Shown: in pieces, positions 8,355 through 13,339 of the stretch
Numbering within the stretch: position 1 is the stretch's first letter
How the letters are laid out: every line of letters begins with the position of its first letter
DNA from: Planctomycetaceae bacterium
Lineage (GTDB): Bacteria > Planctomycetota > Planctomycetia > Planctomycetales > Planctomycetaceae
Length of the DNA: 13,339 bases
Direction of reading: 5' to 3'
Assembly: GCA_003445035.1 (NCBI GenBank)
Contig: DLVV01000419.1
Location: forward strand, 3,922 to 17,260
The notes under the pieces: generated by a model
Seen by the model: the letters and a program-made list of their open reading frames with translations, nothing else
Told to the model about the DNA's origin: nothing
Database searches by the model: none
Translations under genes and position numbers: made by a program

Positions 8355-9170
8355 CTACTCGGAGAACTTGGCGACCGGCACCTTGACGGTCGGCAGCTTG
8401 GTGGTCTGGTTGGCCTTGATCGTGACGGTGAATCCGCGCTTGCTTCCGGCGGCAACGTACCCCACGAGCTCGTGCCAGCAACGGAACTCGTATTTCCCCG
8501 GCGGCAGGCCGGTGACGGTGAACTGGCCCTGTGCGTTGGTGATGGCCATGTAGGGATGATCGAGGACCAGCCAGTAACCACGCATCCACGGGTGGATGTC
8601 GCACTTGACCGTGGTGGGCAGGAACTCCGCGATCGGGTACGTGAACTTGAGGCCCGTGCGGTTGTTCGCGTTGATGATGAAGTTGTCGGCCTTGTTACGG
8701 ATCGGGTAGGTGTGCGTGTTGTGTGCACAGTTGTCTCCCGACTTGACGACCACCGACTGGCCGGTACGAAGCAGCAGTGTGTGAGGCGTGAAACGGCAGC
8801 CCTTCTGGTCGAAGACAACGTCCTTCTTCGCACCGGCCGCCAGCTTGGGATGGATCTTCGTGGCTTTGTCGATCTTGCGGATGTAGACGAAGATGTGCCG
8901 GATGCCCCTGGTCTTGGGATCGATGACCAGCGAGTCACTGACCAGGTCAACCGCCGCACAGATGGTGCCGTCCTTGGCCGCCGGATCGCCCTTCTTGACC
9001 AGGATCTTGGGGGCGGGAATGGCACCTTCGAGCAGGAACTGGCCCGAGACCGACCCGTGGCCGGCGTCGTTGAGCAGTGGTGCCGCTGCGGGTTTGTTGG
9101 CCTTGGGCGCGGCGGCCGAAACCAGTGAAACGGCGACAAGAATCAGCAGGCAGGACCGCAGAGAATTCAT
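8355..9170 (-). CDS. Secreted cupredoxin-like / carboxypeptidase-regulatory-like protein (271 aa)
   Basis: This is an exported protein, probably copper binding and acting outside the cytoplasmic membrane. Residues 1-21 form a signal peptide (basic start, hydrophobic LLILVAVSLV, then SAAAP). Residues 30-200 resemble the cupredoxin-like proteins often annotated as methylamine-utilization or carboxypeptidase-regulatory-like. A candidate type 1 copper site can be read: H150 in NCAHN, then C190, H193 and M196 in VKCDIHPWM. The C-terminal part (about 207-235) has the AITNAQGQFTVTGLPPGKY pattern of carboxypeptidase regulatory-like beta domains, followed by CWHE. Extra cysteines at 71, 125, 148 and 231 could form disulfides. 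The ATG at 9170 is well supported by AGGAG seven bases upstream (9178-9182). It lies 77 bases after the DUF1501 gene. It might act as an electron carrier or structural envelope protein. No redox partner is encoded in the window. Confidence 0.86.
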   Translation of the reverse strand: MNSLRSCLLILVAVSLVSAAAPKANKPAAAPLLNDAGHGSVSGQFLLEGAIPAPKILVKKGDPAAKDGTICAAVDLVSDSLVIDPKTRGIRHIFVYIRKIDKATKIHPKLAAGAKKDVVFDQKGCRFTPHTLLLRTGQSVVVKSGDNCAHNTHTYPIRNKADNFIINANNRTGLKFTYPIAEFLPTTVKCDIHPWMRGYWLVLDHPYMAITNAQGQFTVTGLPPGKYEFRCWHELVGYVAAGSKRGFTVTIKANQTTKLPTVKVPVAKFSE

Positions 9171-9177
9171 CAGACCA

Positions 9178-9182
9178 CTCCT
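9178..9182 (-). promoter_or_regulatory. Ribosome binding site of the copper-site protein gene
   Basis: AGGAG on the minus strand lies seven bases before the ATG at 9170. It is the clearest Shine-Dalgarno sequence in the window and fixes the start just before a typical signal peptide. Confidence 0.8.
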
Positions 9183-9232
9183 GGGCAGCAGAACCGGGTG
9201 CCACTCCAGACTAGCGAATCCAATCGGGTGGC

Positions 9233-9248
9233 GGAAGCGGTTGCTTCC
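9233..9248 (-). other. Short stem-loop overlapping the DUF1501 stop codon
   Basis: A perfect six-base inverted repeat, GGAAGC-GGTT-GCTTCC on the plus strand, begins at the last base of the DUF1501 stop codon (TAG at 9250-9248 on the minus strand). In the minus-strand transcript it would form a stem with an AACC loop. No run of U follows it, so it is not a standard intrinsic terminator. It could be a processing or attenuating hairpin between the DUF1501 and copper-protein genes, or chance. Confidence 0.35.
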
Positions 9249-10675
9249 TACGCCAACACGCCGTGGATCGGTTCACCGAGCGCGATCGGGTGCGGCTGTC
9301 CCTGCGGATCAGTGATCCGCGTTTGGGGATCCAGCCCCATGGCGTAGTAGATCGTTGCCGCAACGTCTTCGGGCGTCACCGGGTTGTTGGCGGGGTAACC
9401 GGCATGGGCGTCCGAGGATCCGAAGACCGTTCCCGGCTGGATCCCGGCTCCACCCATCAGGATCGTGTAGCAGTGAGACCAGTGGTCCCGGCCACCGGCC
9501 GAGGTGGCGGCACCGACGGTGACCTGGCCCATCTTGGGCGTTCGTCCGAACTCGCCCATCGCCACGATCAGCGTCTCGTCGAGCAGGCCGCGATCGTGCA
9601 TGTCTTCGAGCAGGGCGGGGAAGGCCTTGTCAAAGTACGGCAGCAGGGACTTCCGGAGAATGGGGAAGTGGCGAAGGTGCCCGTCCCAGGCCGAATCGCG
9701 GCGTCGGCCGCTGCAGACGGTCACCAGCGGCACGCCCGCCTCGATCAACCGGCGAGCCAGCAGCAGGCACTGTCCCAGGTGGGGCAGGCCACCGAAGTTG
9801 CGGGCTCCCTTGTTGCGTTCCACGCGGTCGGGCAGACCGTACTTCTCACGGATCGCCGCCGGTTCGCGGCCCAGGTCGAACGCGTCGCGGGTCTTGACCG
9901 ACGAGAGAAGTGAGAACGCCTTGCGGGTGTGGTCGTCCATCGCGTCCCAGGCCGGTTCGGGAATCCGCTTGTGCGGGGCCCGGTCGAGCAGTCCCAGCAG
10001 GGTCTGCCGCCGGTTCAGTCGGGTACGGGGCACATCGGCCGGCAGTGCGAGTCCGGGCACCCTGTAGTTCTTGACACTGGGATCGCCGACGACCAGCGGG
10101 TCGAAACCCGGACCCAGGAATCCGGCTCGCTGGCCCGGCAGGTCGTGCCCGGCGTCCCACATGATGTCGGGCAGGTGCACGTATTCGGGGATGTCCTTCA
10201 GGGGTCGCTGCTGGGCGAGGACCGAGCCGACCGGTGGGAAGTTGTCGGGCTCTTCCTTGATGATCAGGTTGCCGGCCGGCAAGGGGTGCCGCCCGGTGAG
10301 CATGTAGTAGGTGGCGGCACTGTGGACCATCACGTCGTGGGTCACCGAGCGGACCAGCGACAGGTGATGCATCTGCCTGGAGAGTCCCGGCAGGCCCTCG
10401 CAGACGTGGATGTCCGGCACGGTGGTCCGGATCGGCTTGAACTCGCCGCGGACCTGGGCGGGGGCATTCGGCTTCATGTCCCACATGTCGTGCTGGCCGG
10501 GACCGCCATCCAGGAAGAACAGCAGGCACGACTTGGCCGCACCCGGCCGCAATCCGCCGGCGGCGGCCTGGCGGATCAGCGAAGGCACCGTCAGGCCCAG
10601 CAGGCCGAGCGATCCGACCTGGAGCAGGTCGCGTCGCGCGATCGGCGGACCGATGTGAGAGTGGCTGATCTCCAT
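9248..10675 (-). CDS. DUF1501 family protein with Tat signal (475 aa)
   Basis: This is an exported member of the DUF1501 family, abundant in planctomycetes and distantly related to the alkaline phosphatase/sulfatase superfamily; no enzymatic activity is firmly assigned. The N-terminus carries a twin-arginine motif (ARRDLLQVG, R14-R15) followed by a hydrophobic stretch (LGLLGLTVPSL). Family landmarks follow: CLLFFLDGGPGQHDMWDMKP (50-69), CEGLPGLSRQM, MLTGRHPLPAG, AMGEFGRTPKMG near 370-381, GRDHWSHCYTILMGGAG near 394-410, and the C-terminal PEDVAATIYYAMGLDP. The length is normal for the family. The ATG at 10675 has only a weak ribosome binding site (GACGGG directly adjacent), but no better start precedes the Tat motif. 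The usual partner genes, DUF1549/DUF1553 cytochrome-type proteins, are not next to it here. Instead the next gene encodes the copper-site protein, 77 bases downstream. It is transcribed divergently from yifB. Confidence 0.94.
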   Translation of the reverse strand: MEISHSHIGPPIARRDLLQVGSLGLLGLTVPSLIRQAAAGGLRPGAAKSCLLFFLDGGPGQHDMWDMKPNAPAQVRGEFKPIRTTVPDIHVCEGLPGLSRQMHHLSLVRSVTHDVMVHSAATYYMLTGRHPLPAGNLIIKEEPDNFPPVGSVLAQQRPLKDIPEYVHLPDIMWDAGHDLPGQRAGFLGPGFDPLVVGDPSVKNYRVPGLALPADVPRTRLNRRQTLLGLLDRAPHKRIPEPAWDAMDDHTRKAFSLLSSVKTRDAFDLGREPAAIREKYGLPDRVERNKGARNFGGLPHLGQCLLLARRLIEAGVPLVTVCSGRRRDSAWDGHLRHFPILRKSLLPYFDKAFPALLEDMHDRGLLDETLIVAMGEFGRTPKMGQVTVGAATSAGGRDHWSHCYTILMGGAGIQPGTVFGSSDAHAGYPANNPVTPEDVAATIYYAMGLDPQTRITDPQGQPHPIALGEPIHGVLA

Positions 10676-10720
10676 CCCGTCAGGCTAACGGATTCCAACG
10701 GCCGGCCACAAGTTGAACAT

Positions 10721-10740
10721 GATCCGTGCCGGCACGGGTC
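10721..10740. promoter_or_regulatory. 20-base near-perfect palindrome, candidate operator
   Basis: GATCCGTGCC meets GGCACGGGTC with no spacer. The central 14 bases (10724-10737, CCGTGCCGGCACGG) are a perfect palindrome, and over 20 bases only one base pair breaks the symmetry. With no loop it is poorly suited to a hairpin and better suited to a dimeric DNA-binding protein. It sits 46 bases upstream of the DUF1501 start and about 160 bases upstream of yifB. The regulator is unknown. Confidence 0.4.
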
Positions 10741-10886
10741 ACCAATCCGCTGAAATTCCTCTTGCGGATCCTCGTTTTCACCCCGCAAAATCGTCTCCGG
10801 TGAACCGCTCGCCTCGGGCGGCTACCTGCGGGAGGGATCCCGCTGCCGGTGGCCGTGCGGATGGTTTCCCTGGAATCCGCGGGCCC

Positions 10887-10890
10887 GAGG
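10887..10890 (+). promoter_or_regulatory. Ribosome binding site fixing the yifB start
   Basis: GAGG lies eight bases upstream of the ATG at 10899. It supports this internal ATG over the in-frame ATGs at 10713 and 10719, because homology to YifB/ComM proteins begins immediately after it. Confidence 0.6.
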
Positions 10891-10898
10891 TGTTTGCC

Positions 10899-12452
10899 AT
10901 GCTGGCGAAGTTGTTCACGTATTCGTTGTTCGGGATCGAGGCCCGCGAGGTCGAGGTCGAGGTCGATATCTCCTCCGGCAGCCTGCCCCGGACAATCCTG
11001 GTCGGGCTGGCCGAGGCGGCGGTTCGTGAGAGCACGCACCGGATCGAGCGAGCGCTGGTCAACAGCGGCTACGTTCGTCCCAGTGACCGGGTCGTCATTT
11101 CGCTCTCCCCTGCCGATCTGCCCAAGGACGCGGCGTCGTTCGACCTGCCGATTGCCCTGGGCCTGCTGACGGCCAGTGGCCAGCTTCAGGGCGACCGTTT
11201 CGAGGACTTTGCGGTGGTGGGCGAGTTGGCCCTGGACGGCCGATTGCGTCCGATCCGCGGTGTGCTGTCGATGGCGCTGGCAGCCCGCGAAGCGGGGCGA
11301 CGTGGAATCGTGGTGCCACTGGAGAACGCGGCCGAGGCGGCGGTGGTCGAAGGTCTGGATGCGATTCCTGTCGGGACGCTGGCCGAGGCGGTTGGATGCC
11401 TGGCAGGATCACTCGAAATCGATCCTGCGGAATTCAGCTGGGAACAGGCGATCGGGGATCACGGCCGTTACGAGATGGACTACGCGGACGTGAAGGGACA
11501 GGAGATGGCCAAGCGGGCTGTCGTGGTAGCCGCCGCCGGGCGACATCACCTGCTGCTGATCGGACCACCGGGAACCGGCAAGACATTGCTGGCCCGCAGG
11601 CTGAGCGGCATCCTGCCCGAGTTGACCTCTCGGGAGAGCCTCGAGACGAGTCGGATCTGGAGCGTCGTGGGACGGCTGGCCCCCGGACGTCCCCTGATGC
11701 TGACCCGCCCCTTCCGTGCACCCCACCACACGATCAGCGAGGCGGGACTGGTGGGAGGTGGCAGCCGACCGTCGCCGGGAGAGATCAGCCTGGCGCATCA
11801 CGGGGTGCTGTTCCTGGACGAGCTGCCCGAATTCAACCGGCGGACGCTGGAGGTGATGCGGCAGCCGCTCGAGGAGAACCAGGTCACGATTTCTCGGGCA
11901 CTGGGCAGCGTGACCTTTCCGGCGAACCTGATGCTGGTGGCGGCGATGAACCCCTGCCCGTGCGGATTCCGAGGAGATCCCCGCCGCGATTGTCACTGTG
12001 GGATCTCACAGGTTGAACGCTACATGGCCCGGATCAGCGGCCCGCTTTTGGACCGGATCGATATCCACGTCGAGGTGCCCGGTGTGCCGTTCCACGAACT
12101 GGCAGGTGACACACCGGGCACCGACAGCCGCGAGATGGCCGAGCAGGTCGAGGTGGCCCGGGTCGTGCAGGTCGAGCGATTTGGCGAATCCGATTCCGAC
12201 AGCTCTCCGGCGACACGTTCCAACGGCAACATGACCCCGCCGCAGATCCGGCGTCACTGCCGATTGCAGGGTCCGGCCGAGAAGCTGTTGAAGCTGGCGA
12301 TGGAGCAGATGGGACTTTCGGCCCGGGCTCACGACCGGATCCTGCGGGTCGCACGTACCATCGCCGACCTGGCCGGTCACCAGGACATCGCCGAAGACCA
12401 CCTCTCGGAGGCGATCAGCTACCGGGCGCTTGACCGCTCGTACTGGAACTGA
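10899..12452 (+). CDS. yifB: YifB/ComM family Mg-chelatase-like AAA+ ATPase (517 aa)
   Basis: This is a cytoplasmic AAA+ protein of the YifB/ComM family. In naturally transformable proteobacteria ComM is a hexameric branch-migration helicase that helps integrate incoming single-stranded DNA; the family is widespread in bacteria not known to be competent. The N-terminal ChlI/Lon-S16-like domain is complete (LFGIEAREVEVEVDIS, SLSPADLPKDAASFDLPIAL, VGELALDGRLRPIRG). The ATPase core has Walker A GPPGTGKT (222-229), PFRAPHHTIS (271-280), GEISLAHHGVLFLDELPEF with Walker B at 303-308, and AAMNPCPCGFRGD with cysteines at 353, 355, 365 and 367 that could bind zinc. The C-terminal domain ends VARTIADL...EAISYRALDRSYWN, as in Escherichia coli YifB. 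The length matches the family's roughly 500 residues. A 62-codon upstream extension of the frame is low complexity in character and is not included. The gene is single, divergent from DUF1501 and convergent with the sulfatase gene. Whether the host is competent cannot be judged. Confidence 0.96.
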   Translation: MLAKLFTYSLFGIEAREVEVEVDISSGSLPRTILVGLAEAAVRESTHRIERALVNSGYVRPSDRVVISLSPADLPKDAASFDLPIALGLLTASGQLQGDRFEDFAVVGELALDGRLRPIRGVLSMALAAREAGRRGIVVPLENAAEAAVVEGLDAIPVGTLAEAVGCLAGSLEIDPAEFSWEQAIGDHGRYEMDYADVKGQEMAKRAVVVAAAGRHHLLLIGPPGTGKTLLARRLSGILPELTSRESLETSRIWSVVGRLAPGRPLMLTRPFRAPHHTISEAGLVGGGSRPSPGEISLAHHGVLFLDELPEFNRRTLEVMRQPLEENQVTISRALGSVTFPANLMLVAAMNPCPCGFRGDPRRDCHCGISQVERYMARISGPLLDRIDIHVEVPGVPFHELAGDTPGTDSREMAEQVEVARVVQVERFGESDSDSSPATRSNGNMTPPQIRRHCRLQGPAEKLLKLAMEQMGLSARAHDRILRVARTIADLAGHQDIAEDHLSEAISYRALDRSYWN

Positions 12453-12481
12453 CCCGTCGGAGGATCGATCTGGCGGACCAG

Positions 12482-13339
12482 CTAGGGAGAGGCCGTTTCC
12501 AGGAGCCGGGGCGAAGCTTTGGCCACCCATCCGGCCTTGCGCTGCCCCTTGCCAGGACGGCCCGAGTCGCCCAGGTCAGACCGGGCCTGTTCGATCAGCC
12601 CCATCAGTCGCTTGACCACGTCGGGGTGACTTCCGGCCACGTTCCTGTCTTCGTGGATGTCCTTGGCCAGGTTGAACAGCTTCAACGGCTGAGCCGGCTC
12701 GGGCTTGCCCCAGTTTCGCTTCTTGGACTTCATCGGGACGAACATCTTCCACGGTCCGGAACGGACCGCCTGCAACTGGTCCATCTGGTAATAGTAGAAG
12801 GCGTCGTGTCCGGCCTCGGCACCCGCCTTGCCGGACAGAATCGGCCAGATGTTCTTGCCATCGATCCTGCGGTCACCCGGTGGCCGGGTTCCGGCCAGGT
12901 GAGCGAGCGTGGGCAACAGATCGATGGTGCTGGTGATGGCATCGCTACTGGTTCCGGCGGGGATCCTGCCGGGCCAGCGGACCACACACGGCACCCGCAT
13001 ACCCCCCTCGTCAGTCCGTCCCTTGCGGCCTCGCAACGGCAGGTTGCTGCCCTGGCGGGCCCTGGCGGAGCCGTTGTCGGAGGTGAACAGGACCAGGGTC
13101 TGCTTGTCGATGCCGCACTCGTCAAGTGCCTTGAACAACTCGCCCATCGACCAGTCGATCTCGTGGACCCAGTCGCCGTAGAGACCGTCTCGCGACTGGC
13201 CCCGGAACCGCTTGGCGGGCACCAGTGGCAGGTGAACCGCGGTGTGGGGCAGGTACAGGAAGAAGGGCCGCGACTTGTTGGCGTGGATGAATTTCACCGC
13301 CTCCTCGGTGTACTTCCGGGTGATGGTGGTGTCTTTCTG
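12482..13339 (-). CDS. Sulfatase (arylsulfatase A-like), N-terminus cut by window edge
   Basis: This is the C-terminal part (285 residues) of a type I sulfatase that hydrolyses sulfate esters; planctomycetes carry many such genes for sulfated polysaccharide breakdown. The reading frame is open to the right edge at 13339, so the gene starts outside the window and the catalytic formylglycine Cys/Ser motif is not visible. In visible numbering I see FFLYLPHTAVHLPL (26-39) with conserved histidines H32 and H36, the metal-binding FTSDNGS (85-91), LRGRKGRTDEGGMRVP (102-117) with the active-site lysine region, STIDLLPTLAHLAG, and AVRSGPWKM near the C-terminal subdomain, which ends in LFNLAKDIHEDRNVA. 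The GTG near 13297 is an internal valine codon, not a start. The substrate cannot be predicted from this part. The gene ends 28 bases from the convergent yifB gene, with no clear terminator in between. Confidence 0.95.
   Translation of the reverse strand, partial: QKDTTITRKYTEEAVKFIHANKSRPFFLYLPHTAVHLPLVPAKRFRGQSRDGLYGDWVHEIDWSMGELFKALDECGIDKQTLVLFTSDNGSARARQGSNLPLRGRKGRTDEGGMRVPCVVRWPGRIPAGTSSDAITSTIDLLPTLAHLAGTRPPGDRRIDGKNIWPILSGKAGAEAGHDAFYYYQMDQLQAVRSGPWKMFVPMKSKKRNWGKPEPAQPLKLFNLAKDIHEDRNVAGSHPDVVKRLMGLIEQARSDLGDSGRPGKGQRKAGWVAKASPRLLETASP

Larger units (their letters stand above)
10676..10898. promoter_or_regulatory. Divergent promoter region between the DUF1501 gene and yifB
   Basis: These 223 bases separate two divergent genes and must hold promoters for both, since no terminators or other genes are seen. 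A possible but weak sigma-70 promoter for yifB is TTGCGG (10762-10767), 18 bases, then CAAAAT (10786-10791). The same bases also form an inverted repeat, TTGCGG with CCGCAA (10783-10788), so the reading is ambiguous. A stronger structural signal is the palindrome at 10721-10740. No recognisable promoter was found for the DUF1501 gene. Confidence 0.5.

Noticed and set aside
8149..8604. A 152-codon upstream extension of the propeller gene's frame
   Set aside because: It overlaps the copper-protein gene and the small membrane protein gene on the same strand, its translation is Arg/His/Gly rich without a signal peptide at the front, and a good ribosome binding site precedes the GTG at 8148.
7654..9128. 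Long plus-strand frames at 7654-8553 and 8244-9128
   Set aside because: They lie antisense to the propeller, small membrane and copper-protein genes and their translations show no recognisable domain.
8291..9139. A 282-codon minus-strand frame overlapping the copper-protein gene
   Set aside because: It is the shifted frame of the same gene, dominated by Arg, Ser, Pro and Thr, while the other frame has a signal peptide, copper motif and a strong ribosome binding site.
10713..10898. A 62-codon N-terminal extension of yifB
   Set aside because: YifB homology starts exactly at the ATG at 10899, which has its own ribosome binding site; the extension crosses the divergent promoter region and its palindrome.
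10947..10964. Three tandem copies of GAGGTC
   Set aside because: They encode EVEVEV at the start of YifB, where alternating acidic and hydrophobic residues are typical of the family's beta-strand; it is a codon-level coincidence rather than a repeat element.
12453..12481. A bidirectional terminator between the convergent yifB and sulfatase genes
   Set aside because: The 28-29 base gap contains GATCGATC but no GC-rich stem followed by a T-run on either strand.
1..13339. tRNA, rRNA, CRISPR arrays, insertion sequences, phage or defence genes
   Set aside because: No cloverleaf, repeat-spacer pattern, transposase, integrase or nuclease-like reading frame was seen. MoxR/vWA modules and YifB have AAA+ domains, but nothing else indicates a defence island.

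Overview
The window is GC-rich bacterial chromosomal DNA, most likely from a member of the Planctomycetota. The reasons are the gene families found together: a Tat-exported DUF1501 protein, a choline-/arylsulfatase-type sulfatase, a secreted TPR plus PQQ-like beta-propeller protein, a cupredoxin/carboxypeptidase-regulatory-like protein, and a MoxR-DUF58-BatA cluster followed by a planctomycete-like acetolactate synthase. Frequent GTG starts fit a GC-rich genome. I cannot place it below phylum level. No RNA genes, mobile elements, CRISPR arrays or phage genes were seen, and coding density is very high.

Layout. From 10675 down to 1, eight genes lie on the minus strand. In transcription order they are: DUF1501 protein (10675-9248), copper-site secreted protein (9170-8355), a 56-residue membrane protein (8315-8145), the TPR/beta-propeller protein (8148-6034), MoxR AAA+ ATPase (5986-4910), DUF58 protein (4913-3960), a BatA-like membrane protein (3963-1591), and acetolactate synthase large subunit (1448 to the left edge, partial). 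Three of the junctions are four-base GTGA overlaps, where the GTG start of one gene shares bases with the TGA stop of the gene before it. Most other gaps are 39-77 bases. The only larger gap in the run is the 142 bases before ilvB. On the plus strand, yifB/comM (10899-12452) diverges from the DUF1501 gene across a 223-base region that holds a near-perfect 20-base palindrome. It converges, with a 28-base gap, on a sulfatase gene that enters from the right edge (13339-12482, minus, N-terminus missing).

How the genes may work together. MoxR, DUF58 and BatA-like proteins form a recurring bacterial module: a cytoplasmic MoxR chaperone-like ATPase with vWA-domain partners, one of them membrane anchored. 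Here it lies directly downstream of three predicted envelope genes (copper protein, small membrane protein, beta-propeller protein), which suggests a joint envelope role; that link is inference. IlvB belongs to branched-chain amino acid synthesis and yifB to DNA processing (ComM helicase family), and they are probably functionally independent. The sulfatase and DUF1501 protein are typical of the exported enzyme repertoire of planctomycetes. I see no clearly novel defence or mobile system. The most interesting items are the unannotated small membrane protein coupled to the propeller gene, the altered MIDAS motif and extra C-terminal membrane region of the BatA-like protein, and the divergent-promoter palindrome.
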